Positions 44,132 through 52,235 are shown, counted from the stretch's first letter. The stretch is DNA of 64,000 nucleotides from Fibrobacterota bacterium (GCA_023459055.1 JAEWVR010000018.1:186001-250000); one strand, 5' to 3'. Numbers and translations: made by a program. The notes: generated by a model not told the origin, from the sequence alone.

Positions 44132-45307
44132 ATGAAATCACCTGTTTACATTGCAGGAATGGGTACTGTAAGTGCCGCCGGAATGGATTGCGAAAGCGGT
44201 TTTACATCAATTATCCGGGGTGATGATAATGTTAAGCCGCTTACACGGTTTGAGTCAGGATTGAATATTACACCGTTATGTGCAGTTGTCAACGACAATG
44301 TCGATAGCCGGTTTACACATTCATTCCGTTCATTATCACTTGCACGAATTGCTGCTTCAGAAGCAATGAGTGGACTAGCCGATAGATCCGGGTTAAAAAT
44401 CGGTATTGTCGCGGCAACAACGGTCGGTGGGATTTCGGTCACCGAGCGGATTTATGAACAACTGAAAAAAGACCCATTGCTTAATATCAACAGCCGCGAT
44501 CTTGCAGTGCATGAACCGTGTGTCATTTCAGCAGAACTCTGCCGGGATATCAATGCATCAGGTTTTCACACAGTGTCAACCGCGTGTTCAACCGGGATTC
44601 ATGCAATCGGTATGGCAAAACGGTTGATTGATAAGGGTATATATGATGCCGTCCTTGCGGTTGGTACTGATGCATTATCACTGTTAACGGTACGAGGTTT
44701 CGGAAGTCTCACGCTGCTTGACCAGAATGGATGCAGGCCCTTTGACAAAAGAAGAGCCGGTATCAGTCTTGGGGAAGGAGCCGGGGCGATGCTGCTTATC
44801 AGCAGTGCTCATCGGAGCAGATGCAAAAAGGTACATGCAGTTGTTAATGGATGGGGTGCATCGGCAGATTCATACCACATGACAGCGCCGCATCCTGAGG
44901 GTGATGGGGCAATAAGATCAATGCAGAATGCACTCAACGAATCAGGTATTGACAAATCAGCAATTGATCTTGTAGTAACGCATGGGACAGCAACTCCGGA
45001 TAATGACAAATCGGAAATAAAGGCGATACGTAATGTGCTTGGGACTGTGCCATCATTCTGTTCCATGAAACGCACACTGGGTCATACCCTTGCTGCATCG
45101 GGTATTATCGAAGCGGTATTCGGGGTAATGTCGCTTAACAACAATGTTATTCCACCCACAGCCGGTTTTGGGGAGCCAGATGACGAAATCGGCATTGCTC
45201 CGGGAACTGTGGCTATTTACAAACCGGTTACACATGTACTCAAAAACTCATTTGGATTCGGTGGAAATAATGCATCGGTTATCTTTTCAAAGGCAGATGT
45301 ACAATGA
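44132..45307 (+). CDS. Second beta-ketoacyl synthase (KS, FabF-like)
   Basis: 391 residues with the complete KS triad: Cys152 in VSTACSTGIHAIGMA, His284 in VVTHGTATPDND, Lys313 and His318 in MKRTLGHTLAASG. Conserved FGSLTLLDQNGCRPFDKRRAGISLGEGAG precedes the His region. It starts 3 bp after the ACP stop and overlaps the following CLF-like gene by four bases, so it repeats the KS+CLF plan of the first pair. Confidence 0.9.
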   Translation: MKSPVYIAGMGTVSAAGMDCESGFTSIIRGDDNVKPLTRFESGLNITPLCAVVNDNVDSRFTHSFRSLSLARIAASEAMSGLADRSGLKIGIVAATTVGGISVTERIYEQLKKDPLLNINSRDLAVHEPCVISAELCRDINASGFHTVSTACSTGIHAIGMAKRLIDKGIYDAVLAVGTDALSLLTVRGFGSLTLLDQNGCRPFDKRRAGISLGEGAGAMLLISSAHRSRCKKVHAVVNGWGASADSYHMTAPHPEGDGAIRSMQNALNESGIDKSAIDLVVTHGTATPDNDKSEIKAIRNVLGTVPSFCSMKRTLGHTLAASGIIEAVFGVMSLNNNVIPPTAGFGEPDDEIGIAPGTVAIYKPVTHVLKNSFGFGGNNASVIFSKADVQ

Positions 45308-46092
45308 GTTCATATTTTGGCATCGCCGGAGCATCACTTGTACAACCGTCAATAACACCGGACTGGAACGCATGCATACCGGCATCAATGAAACGCCGTG
45401 ATCCACGAATCTGGCATGTGGCGTATAGTGCTGCACATAAAGTAATTAACGAAACCGGTATAAAACCAGTATCGATTATTGCGGGGACCGCGCTTGGCGC
45501 ACTTGACGAAACAAAAAACTTTCTTGATACAGTTTTTGATACAGGATTTGGCAACCCGCGTCATTTTATTGCTTCGGTGCATAACAGCATGGCTGGTAAA
45601 ATAGCGCTTGAATTTCAGATCAAGGGACCGAATCTTACCGTCTGTGATGGTCAGAACTCCCTGGCATCAGCGATTGCTTCACTTGACACGCTGGAGATGT
45701 CCGATTTTCCTGTTCTTGTACTGCTTATTGATGAACATATCCCGCTTCTTGATGTATTACATCCTCATTTTTCATCACTCTGTAAAGATTATCTTGAAAA
45801 GGACTGGGTTGATGGAGCATTTGCGATGATCCTTAATTGTGATAGTACAAAGTACAATCGTAAAATAAGAGCATTTGGCCCGGCAGTTTCAACAGGATCA
45901 ATTGACCAGTCGATTGAAACACTCGCAATAAGTAATGCAGTTACCAGTACAGTCGCTCTGAAATCAACATCATATCTGGCTCCGGGAATTGCAGCCTATG
46001 AACAGCTACGTAATGGGACATCATCTGGTACAATTGCCTCCTATGCACCAGCAAGTGATAGTGTTGCATTGACAGAAATTACTTTGTTTTGA
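45304..46092 (+). CDS. Second KS-like chain-length factor, Cys replaced by Gln
   Basis: 262 residues. ASVHNSMAGKIALEFQIKGPNLTVCDGQNS aligns with the KS nucleophile loop; the catalytic Cys position is Gln117, the same Cys-to-Gln change that defines chain-length factors (KS-beta) of type II polyketide synthases. The histidine region of a KS is absent. It probably pairs with the KS encoded immediately upstream (ATGA overlap). Last gene of the cluster on this strand. Confidence 0.78.
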   Translation: MSSYFGIAGASLVQPSITPDWNACIPASMKRRDPRIWHVAYSAAHKVINETGIKPVSIIAGTALGALDETKNFLDTVFDTGFGNPRHFIASVHNSMAGKIALEFQIKGPNLTVCDGQNSLASAIASLDTLEMSDFPVLVLLIDEHIPLLDVLHPHFSSLCKDYLEKDWVDGAFAMILNCDSTKYNRKIRAFGPAVSTGSIDQSIETLAISNAVTSTVALKSTSYLAPGIAAYEQLRNGTSSGTIASYAPASDSVALTEITLF

Positions 46093-46279
46093 AGTTGTAA
46101 ATATCAGTGATTATGCGGTGATACTTAAGCCGGTGGAATTGTCGTCGATATCAACAGTTGTTATGGTTAAGATTCATTGACCATCATACTCTGTGTGCAC
46201 TAAATTCTAATAAATCAATCTATTATAGTATTAACAGTATTTAAGGGTAGCACAATTTGAATATTCTGGTTCAGCTTTG

Positions 46280-46320
46280 TACCTTGTAAAATACAATTGG
46301 TAATTGTATTTTACAAGGTA
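46280..46320. repeat. Perfect 19-bp inverted repeat (hairpin) after the KS cluster
   Basis: TACCTTGTAAAATACAATT (46280-46298) is followed by a GGT loop and its exact reverse complement (46302-46320). No T run follows on either side. It directly precedes a pair of duplicated short reading frames. Confidence 0.85.
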
Positions 46321-46443
46321 TGTACGGCCTCGGAAAAAGGGATTGTACTCCATGGCGGATAAACTGCTTACACTATTGGGGAAAAGATTCTCGCCTTACC
46401 GACAAACCAGGTTTTAATTGACGATATCAAAATCGATGTATAA
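46321..46443 (+). pseudogene. Decayed copy of a duplicated short reading frame
   Basis: Translated in frame it reads EKGIVLHGG-stop-TAYTIGEKILALPTNQVLIDDIKIDV-stop, clearly the same sequence as the frame at 46459-46581 (which reads EKGIVLHGGDTTYTIG and so on). Here the Asp codon is a stop and the ATG is ACG, so it cannot be a full gene. The two copies lie in the same frame, about 135 bp apart. Confidence 0.6.
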
Positions 46444-46458
46444 TTCCCAGCCAAATGT

Positions 46459-46581
46459 ATGAACGACCGCGAAAAAGGAATTGTTCTTCATGGTGGTGAT
46501 ACCACGTACACAATCGGAAAAAAAATATTTGCATTACCGGTAAATCAGGTTTTAATTGACACTATTAAAATCGATATATAA
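46459..46581 (+). CDS. Possible 40-residue protein, second copy of a tandem duplication
   Basis: ATG at 46459, stop TAA at 46581. Begins MNDREKGIVLHGGDTTYTIG and ends TIKIDI. No ribosome-binding site is obvious and the family is unknown. It could equally be the 3' remnant of a larger lost gene. The rest of 46093-46659 holds the hairpin at 46280 and AT-rich DNA. Confidence 0.35.
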   Translation: MNDREKGIVLHGGDTTYTIGKKIFALPVNQVLIDTIKIDI

Positions 46582-46659
46582 TTCCCGGGCTTATTATATC
46601 ATTGAATTCCAAACACTTTACATTTAAGGATTCTGTCAATCACTCGTCACCAGCATTCA

Positions 46660-47169
46660 CTACTGCTTACAAGGCCCGCTATCCGGTTCAAGACGCATCT
46701 CGTGAAAAAATACCGACACCTTATAGCACTGAAGACTATCGGTATCTGTTGTACTTATTGACACATTCTTATATTTAGACCCCTGATCCCTGCGGTAGTT
46801 ACGCTCTTCGCTCTGTGCGAGTTTCAGCCTGTTTCCTGTACTGTCAAAAGTCTCAAGATCAAAATGACCGTAGATCCCCTCTCCAAGCAGAAGAAAATCA
46901 CCCTGAAAATTAATCGTACCATTCTGAGCTGTCAATGTTGTTGATGTAAAGTTTACATATTTGGATGGTTCGATTTTCAGTTCCGGATTAATTTTAAGTC
47001 GAACTTTTTCAACCTTCTTAGGTAGTGGAAGTACTGGTTTAGTTACTTTAGTGGTATCCTTATTGGTTGTATCTGCCACAGCAGTATCCTTTTGAGCTTC
47101 TATTTTTGGTTCTGCCCTGATTACCATGACCACACTAGTTACTATTATTGCAAAGATTTTAAGTACCAT
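46660..47169 (-). CDS. Exported hypothetical protein
   Basis: 169 residues. Signal peptide (MVLKIFAIIVTSVVMVIRAEP), then a Thr/Lys/Pro-rich linker (DTTNKDTTKVTKPVLPLPKK) and a small beta-rich domain (VNFTSTTLTAQNGTINFQGDFLLLGEGIYGHFDLETFD). Two cysteines near the C-terminus (LQCYKV, GPCKQ). No known family. DNA around the stop codon carries 7-bp-spaced CAC/TAC triplets, possibly an eroded heptamer array. Confidence 0.6.
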   Translation of the reverse strand: MVLKIFAIIVTSVVMVIRAEPKIEAQKDTAVADTTNKDTTKVTKPVLPLPKKVEKVRLKINPELKIEPSKYVNFTSTTLTAQNGTINFQGDFLLLGEGIYGHFDLETFDSTGNRLKLAQSEERNYRRDQGSKYKNVSISTTDTDSLQCYKVSVFFHEMRLEPDSGPCKQ

Positions 47170-47410
47170 GTTTAACCATCCATTTTGAAGTGTATCAGAA
47201 GTTCACCACAAATGCAGCCCCCCGGAATTTAAAGTATATCTATTTAGCATCTCTTTTTCAATAATCCTTATTGGCGCAGTTGGCGTCTTCTGTGACACAA
47301 ATCATCCATGAATGATCCATTTACTCATTCTAACCAAATCCTAACAAAGAGCAAATAATTAATTAATAAATCCGAAATATTTTTATAGAACATTAAAAAA
47401 GGAGAATTAT

Positions 47411-47593
47411 ATGGCATTCATAATTTTGACCGATGATGCCCGGGAAGCTGAAGAGTATGAGAACAATAATGCATACTTTAATGAATCAAACGATGCTTCG
47501 TTTGAGAAATCAGAAGAACTTTTTATAGAAAGGAGAGAGAATCCGAGGCTACCAATCAACTGGTGGAACTTTGCAAAAATAGTCTCGAAATAA
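47411..47593 (+). CDS. Small acidic protein of unknown function
   Basis: 60 residues with a strong AAAGGAG seven bases before the ATG, which is the main support. Asn/Glu-rich (EAEEYENNNAYFNESND), ending in PRLPINWWNFAKIVSK. No signal peptide or membrane segment. No family recognised. Confidence 0.5.
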   Translation: MAFIILTDDAREAEEYENNNAYFNESNDASFEKSEELFIERRENPRLPINWWNFAKIVSK

Positions 47594-47974
47594 GCATCAG
47601 CAGGTTCATATCTCTAAAAAATATGCCTGCATGTTTAGCAGTTGGAACACCCGCCAAAGATACAATTGAGATTGGCTATTGTTCATTGACTATGCAACTC
47701 TGGTTCGTTACACACCAGAATTGATTTTGGCAGGGTGTGTTATCAACTTTATTATTCTACAGATACCTTTTTGTATACTTAGTACTACGATTACTATACT
47801 CCGGATTGATAACCTCAAAAACAATTAATAATAAAGTACAGTATAGTACACAGTACTGGAAAACCTTGTATAAAAGAACGAAGTAACAACGATCTGAAAT
47901 ACTTAGCGCTCAATGGATTACTGTTATGCGCCGCAATCAACTACGCCAATCAGGATTATAGTGTCGACAGACCT
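47594..47974. other. Intergenic stretch of 381 bp
   Basis: No coding frame or known element recognised. It contains a cluster of short GTAC-centred palindromes (AGTACAGTATAGTACACAGTACT, about 47835-47858) of unknown meaning. It separates the small acidic protein from the convergent end of the ECF transporter operon. Confidence 0.3.
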
Positions 47975-48700
47975 TTACTTCTGCAAACGCAACGGCAATT
48001 CAAGCCCATTCTCCTGTAACAGGATCTCATTAGATAACACATCCTTTGTCAACCCGTCCGCAACGATTCTACCGCTATTCATAATAATTGTCCGCTCACA
48101 GGTATCCCAGATGAAATCAAGATCATGCGACACGGTTATTTTTGTTATGTCAAGTTTGCGGACAAGTTCCATTAACAACCGACGGTGACGCGGATCGAGA
48201 TCTGATGTAGGTTCATCCATCACGAGTATTTTCGGTTCCATTACAAGTACAGTCGCAAATGCGCAAAACCGTTTCTGCCCCGCACTAAGATGTGCCGGTG
48301 CTTTATCCTTCAAGTGCCACAGCCCGAGATCATGTATAGTTTTATCAACTGTCGATATCAATGCATCACCCTGAACACCCATATTCTGAGGACCGAACAT
48401 GATATCATCATAAACGCTTGACATAAACAACTGATCATCCGCATTCTGGAAAACAAGACCGACAATTTTCCTTATCGCTTCCTGAGTTTTCTTTGTCAGA
48501 ACAGTTTTATTAATGGAAATAGTACCCTGTTGCGATATAAAGTAGCCGTTCAGATGATGTACCAGTGTTGACTTTCCGGCACCGTTCCCTCCTGCAATTC
48601 CAACCGATTCTCTAAATGCAATATCAAGCGAAATCGAATCAATCGCCCGGGTGCCATCATCATAGGTAAAACCAAGATCCTTTATGGAAATATCATACAT
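47975..48700 (-). CDS. cbiO: ECF transporter ATPase (CbiO/NikO)
   Basis: 241 residues. Walker A GGNGAGKST near residue 39, Q-loop VFQNADDQLF near 84 (typical of ECF ATPases), signature LSAGQKRF near 137, Walker B ILVMDEPTSDLDP near 158, switch TVSHD near 189. It powers the nickel/cobalt importer with the CbiQ and CbiM proteins encoded upstream, and its start overlaps the cbiQ stop by one base. Confidence 0.92.
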   Translation of the reverse strand: MYDISIKDLGFTYDDGTRAIDSISLDIAFRESVGIAGGNGAGKSTLVHHLNGYFISQQGTISINKTVLTKKTQEAIRKIVGLVFQNADDQLFMSSVYDDIMFGPQNMGVQGDALISTVDKTIHDLGLWHLKDKAPAHLSAGQKRFCAFATVLVMEPKILVMDEPTSDLDPRHRRLLMELVRKLDITKITVSHDLDFIWDTCERTIIMNSGRIVADGLTKDVLSNEILLQENGLELPLRLQK

Positions 48701-49470
48701 TAGAATACAATCCTTATAATTATAAAAAGTCCTGCAAATAGTGCGATTGTCAGAATACGCTTAACAGAAAATTTCATCGCTGGATAATTGACAATATCAC
48801 CATTAAATCCGCGCGCGATCATTGCACGGAAAATATGATCCGCATGTGTAGTTGTCCGAAGTAACAGTGCACCTATAAGTTTCGCTGTTGTAAACATTCC
48901 TTTTCCATTACCATCAAATGACCGCATCGATCGTGCCCGCTGCATTCCACGGGCTTCATCAACAAGCAAAAACAGATACCTGTTGAGAAGCAGGAGTTGT
49001 GTGATAAACACCTTTGGTACATGCAACAGATGCAAGACTTTACACAAGGATGTAAACTGGATACACATCGAAAAAACAAGCATCGAGCTGATTATCACAA
49101 AGCTCTTTGCAACAATAACAAGACCACTAACCATACCGTTACTAAGTGTTACCCCTGCGACTACGCCAAATACCTGACGATCAAAAAAAGGATTAGCCAC
49201 AGCCATAATCAGAATAAATGGCGAAATCATAATCAACCTGTACAGTACAAGTTTAAGTGGGAGACGAAACGCAATCACAGAAAACAGTGGAAATGCACCA
49301 TACATAAGTACTGCAGTAATATTGAATTTTTCTATAGAAGCAACAGACACGATAAACAAAAAAAGAATCGGAACTATTACAACTGAAAGTTGATCACTTC
49401 TTACTGATGAAAACAGTGTTGATGACCTGTAGCGATGATGATTTAAAAGTGACTCGCGTTCCTTATGCAC
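48700..49470 (-). CDS. cbiQ: ECF transporter transmembrane subunit CbiQ/NikQ
   Basis: 256 residues with about five hydrophobic segments. The two ATPase-coupling motifs contain the Ala-Arg-Gly signature: DEARGMQRARSMRSFD near residue 172 and IFRAMIARGFNGD near 212. Middle gene of the cbiM-cbiQ-cbiO operon, adjacent with almost no gap to both. Confidence 0.9.
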   Translation of the reverse strand: MHKERESLLNHHRYRSSTLFSSVRSDQLSVVIVPILFLFIVSVASIEKFNITAVLMYGAFPLFSVIAFRLPLKLVLYRLIMISPFILIMAVANPFFDRQVFGVVAGVTLSNGMVSGLVIVAKSFVIISSMLVFSMCIQFTSLCKVLHLLHVPKVFITQLLLLNRYLFLLVDEARGMQRARSMRSFDGNGKGMFTTAKLIGALLLRTTTHADHIFRAMIARGFNGDIVNYPAMKFSVKRILTIALFAGLFIIIRIVF

Positions 49471-49471
49471 A

Positions 49472-50473
49472 TTACCGGACTTTCTGTGTCTTTGAACGTA
49501 TGATTAATGCTGTTACAATTGCCACGATCAGAAAAACAAGACATCCGGTTACGCCGGCAACCGAAGTCGAAGCCAGTTTTTTTGTTTCATCCTGTAACGC
49601 AGCGGATTTAAATGAATAGTCGGGTAAAAATGCAATTTTTTCCTGAACAGCCTGAAGAGTTCCATGCACTAATTGAGAAAACTTTCCTGTAAATGTTGCA
49701 GTGCTACTTGTTTTCTCAATTGACCATTCAAGTCCATCAGGGTGTGATGATGCAAATAGCGAAAGAACACCGGCTGTGATAATGGACACAACAACGAATG
49801 TAACCAGGACTTTCCTATCTGGTTTAATGGCAGAACTGGTTTTGAGCATACCCGGTGACGCCTTTACAACAAAGGAAACAACAGCAAAGGTAACAAATCC
49901 CTCAACAACACCGATTCCCGCATGAATTGGAAGCATAAATATCAAAAATGTTTGAAAAGGCAGCTCGGAAACGCCGGAAACGACTGTCTGAAAAATCACC
50001 GCAGAAGCTCCGGCAAGTAGGCCTGTAAGGGCGGCAGCAATAGATCCGCCAAATATACGTGCCTGCAGAAGCGATTCCCCTGCTATTTTTTTGTAAATTA
50101 ACGGATAGGTAATAAAAGCCGGGAAAAATGCAAGATTAAAAATATTACACCCAAGCGCCAGTATCCCGCCATCAGCAAAGAACATACATTGAATTACCAG
50201 CACCGATGCAAGCGTAATAAATGCACGATATGGACCGAGCAGAATTGACAATAGAAGACCACCACCAAGATGCCCGCTTGAACCGGTTCCCGGAATAGCA
50301 AAATTGATCATCTGCGCAGCAAAAATAAATGCACCCAATACACCCATTAGTGGTGTTCGTGAATGATCACCCTCCTGAGCAATCTTTTTTGCGCTATAAC
50401 CGATAAGCGCGCCACTAACAACCCAGAACGTACCACCAACAACCGGTGATAATAGTGCATCAGCCATGTGCAT
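49472..50473 (-). CDS. cbiM: ECF nickel/cobalt permease CbiM fused to a CbiN/NikN-like PDGLE domain
   Basis: 333 residues. The N-terminus MHMADALLSPVVGG supplies the metal-binding His of the S component. The GTGSSGHLGGGLL motif and the GPYRAFITLASVLVIQCMFFADGG segment complete CbiM. After about residue 215 a second unit has one helix, SSHPDGLEWSIEK (the PDGLE motif) and a final helix. This CbiM-PDGLE fusion is the NikMN-type arrangement, and the adjoining NikR gene favours nickel over cobalt. Confidence 0.88.
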   Translation of the reverse strand: MHMADALLSPVVGGTFWVVSGALIGYSAKKIAQEGDHSRTPLMGVLGAFIFAAQMINFAIPGTGSSGHLGGGLLLSILLGPYRAFITLASVLVIQCMFFADGGILALGCNIFNLAFFPAFITYPLIYKKIAGESLLQARIFGGSIAAALTGLLAGASAVIFQTVVSGVSELPFQTFLIFMLPIHAGIGVVEGFVTFAVVSFVVKASPGMLKTSSAIKPDRKVLVTFVVVSIITAGVLSLFASSHPDGLEWSIEKTSSTATFTGKFSQLVHGTLQAVQEKIAFLPDYSFKSAALQDETKKLASTSVAGVTGCLVFLIVAIVTALIIRSKTQKVR

Positions 50474-50498
50474 TGCATAGACTCCCTGAAAAACATCT

Positions 50499-50520
50499 TA
50501 TTACATATATACGTGTAATA
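50499..50520. promoter_or_regulatory. Candidate operator upstream of the ECF transporter
   Basis: A perfect inverted repeat TATTACA-N8-TGTAATA lies about 30 bp upstream of the cbiM start. Its position suits a NikR or other repressor site over the promoter, but the 8-bp spacer is shorter than in known NikR operators, so the binder is uncertain. Confidence 0.4.
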
Positions 50521-50568
50521 TATATGAGCACCTATCAGGTAGCACGTTTATTTTATTCGTAGCACAAA

Positions 50569-51012
50569 TTATTTGCTTGAGTCGTCATTCGGATGACTAT
50601 GTTTGTGAGTTCTGACTGCGCTGACACTCAGATCCACTTTAAGCACACCGACAAGAGCTCTCATGGACGCAGCCAACTTCTCAACTTCACGAATACACCC
50701 TTTTACAGCGATTATTTCAAGGCAGTTATGATGATCCATGTGAACATGCTGAGCACTAATAATGATTGATTGATAGTCATGCTGAAGGTCCATAAGTGTC
50801 GTTACCAGCTCACGTTTATGATGATCATACATCATCGTGATAGCACCGGCGACAACACACCCTTCCATCATCTTTTTATCAGAGAGCTCGTCACGGATCA
50901 GATCCCGGATTGCTTCAGAACGATTCTTATAGCTCTTTGCAGCAATATGTTCATCAAAAGCATCAATAAGCGACTTTTCGAGGGAAATGCCAAAGCGGTA
51001 GAGTTCACTCAT
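50569..51012 (-). CDS. nikR: Nickel-responsive regulator NikR
   Basis: 147 residues. An N-terminal ribbon-helix-helix (RFGISLEKSLIDAFDEHIAAKSYKNRSEAIRDLIRDEL) is followed by the ACT-like metal domain. The nickel ligands appear in order: His in LQHDYQS, then HVH and the Cys in MDHHNCLE, matching H76, H87, H89 and C95 of E. coli NikR. The tail is His-rich (THKHSHPND). Located directly upstream of the cbiMQO operon on the same strand. A heptamer array begins 20 bp upstream of its start. Confidence 0.92.
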   Translation of the reverse strand: MSELYRFGISLEKSLIDAFDEHIAAKSYKNRSEAIRDLIRDELSDKKMMEGCVVAGAITMMYDHHKRELVTTLMDLQHDYQSIIISAQHVHMDHHNCLEIIAVKGCIREVEKLAASMRALVGVLKVDLSVSAVRTHKHSHPNDDSSK

Positions 51013-51031
51013 TGGGAGCTCCGGGATGATG

Positions 51032-51073
51032 GTAGCAAGTAGCAGGTAGTAAGTAGTAAGTAGAAAGTAGGAA
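51032..51073. repeat. Heptamer array, left flank of the four-helix-bundle gene
   Basis: Six consecutive units: GTAGCAA, GTAGCAG, GTAGTAA, GTAGTAA, GTAGAAA, GTAGGAA. It is inverted relative to the array at 51497-51545 and lies between the nikR start and the end of the four-helix-bundle gene. Confidence 0.85.
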
Positions 51074-51082
51074 GAATTATGC

Positions 51083-51445
51083 TCATTCTGATTTTAGAAT
51101 TCCGTTAATGTACTTATCAAGCAGTTTGCCAACATCATTTATAACCTGAACTAGTTCAGTGTTAATTGGATAACCCAAATCGTTTGATAGTATAAGATAA
51201 TATTTGCACTCCTCGATAGAACCTTGCGCGATATTATAAAACCTTACCTTGTCAAGTTTACCTCGTTTAACAAATCCTTCAGCTATATTCGCAGGTATCG
51301 AAACCGCAGCACGACGAAATTGTGATGTAAGCCCATACATTTCTGATTTAGGGAATGACACAGTCTCTTTATAAACCCCTAAAACAAATTCATGAGCCTT
51401 CTGCCAAACAATCAAGTCCCTAAATGTTTTCGATTTCTCCATCAT
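51083..51445 (-). CDS. Four-helix-bundle protein (S23/intervening-sequence protein family)
   Basis: 120 residues. The whole protein is the S23-type four-helix bundle: TFRDLIVWQKAHEFVLGVYKET, YGLTSQFRRAAVSIPANIAEGF, KVRFYNIAQGSIEECKYYLILS, and a C-terminal helix ending GKLLDKYINGILK. The family was found as ORFs inside intervening sequences of 23S rRNA genes and is related in fold to the Avd accessory proteins of diversity-generating retroelements. No retroelement or rRNA is nearby. It is closely bracketed by inverted heptamer arrays. Confidence 0.88.
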   Translation of the reverse strand: MMEKSKTFRDLIVWQKAHEFVLGVYKETVSFPKSEMYGLTSQFRRAAVSIPANIAEGFVKRGKLDKVRFYNIAQGSIEECKYYLILSNDLGYPINTELVQVINDVGKLLDKYINGILKSE

Positions 51446-51496
51446 GCTACTCGGTTGAAAAAATTAAAATAAGCATCAAATCTCATGTTCCTCTTT

Positions 51497-51545
51497 CTTC
51501 TACTTGCTACGTGCTACTTGCTACGTACTACTTGTTACGTACTAC
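51497..51545. repeat. Heptamer array, right flank of the four-helix-bundle gene
   Basis: Seven units: CTTCTAC, TTGCTAC, GTGCTAC, TTGCTAC, GTACTAC, TTGTTAC, GTACTAC. On the other strand these read GTAGTAC/GTAGCAA, the same family as 51032-51073 but inverted. The last unit contains the TAG stop codon (51542-51544, minus strand) of the FKBP gene. Confidence 0.85.
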
Positions 51546-51973
51546 TCCCCAACCACCCCTACCAGCTCAATCTCAAACGTCAAGTCCTTCCCTGCCAGCG
51601 GGTGATTTGCATCCAGGGTGATTGTTGTATCGTTGAAGTCAATGATTGTCATAACCGCAGTTTGACCTTCCGGACCGCTTAATTGCAGCTGACGGCCGAT
51701 TTCCGGTTCAAGATCGTTAGGAAGTCGCTCTCTGTCAAAATTGATTATGAGTTCAGCACGATGCTCACCATACGCATCTGATGACTGGATTGTAACGGTT
51801 TTTTTATCACCCTTTTTCATTCCGTTAACAGCAGAATCAAAACCGGGAATAACCTGTTCACTACCAATTGTAAACTCAAGCGGGTCCCGCCCCTCCGAAC
51901 TGTCAAAAACTGAATTATCTGAAAGCGTACCTTTGTAATGGACTTGAACGGTATCACCTGCTTTTGCGATCAT
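51542..51973 (-). CDS. FKBP-type peptidyl-prolyl isomerase, SlyD-like
   Basis: 143 residues. FKBP/SlyD fold: GDTVQVHYKGTLSDNSVFDSS, PLEFTIGSEQVIPGFDSAVNGMKKGDKKTV, then the insert-in-flap region SDAYGEHRAELIINFDRERLP and a C-terminal DANHPLAGKDLTFEIELVGV. It lacks the His/Cys-rich metal tail of E. coli SlyD. It is a folding helper in the cytoplasm. Its stop codon lies inside a heptamer array, so the array insertion may have set the C-terminus. AAGGGG precedes the ATG. Confidence 0.92.
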   Translation of the reverse strand: MIAKAGDTVQVHYKGTLSDNSVFDSSEGRDPLEFTIGSEQVIPGFDSAVNGMKKGDKKTVTIQSSDAYGEHRAELIINFDRERLPNDLEPEIGRQLQLSGPEGQTAVMTIIDFNDTTITLDANHPLAGKDLTFEIELVGVVGE

Positions 51974-52235
51974 GAAAACCCCTTTTAAAAATGTATTTGT
52001 ATGTTTGTGACTTAATATAAAATTCAGAATGGAAAATTCAGAAGAAAATCGTTACGCCATTGCAGTTTTTTTGTATAGTGCCTGCACTACCAATAAACAA
52101 GGGATTACAGGTAGTGATGTTTACAAAAATATTTACAGATTATTAGAAATAAGTTAGTGTAACTAATTGCAGTTTTAAGAAATAGGAATTGATGATATTG
52201 TGATGAAGAATAACAATTCACTTGACATTATTCAA

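Noticed and set aside
41946..46092. Housekeeping fatty-acid synthesis operon
   Set aside because: No fabD, fabG, fabH or fabZ; instead two paired KS-like proteins that lack catalytic Cys.
48997..49386. 129-residue plus-strand frame opposite cbiQ
   Set aside because: Lys/His/Asn-rich shadow of a clear ECF permease gene.
51032..51545. Repeat arrays flanking the four-helix-bundle gene as a CRISPR
   Set aside because: Units are contiguous 7-mers without unique spacers, and no cas gene is present.
52021..52048. AATTCAG/AATGGAA repeats as another heptamer array
   Set aside because: Only two similar units 14 bp apart; too weak to claim.
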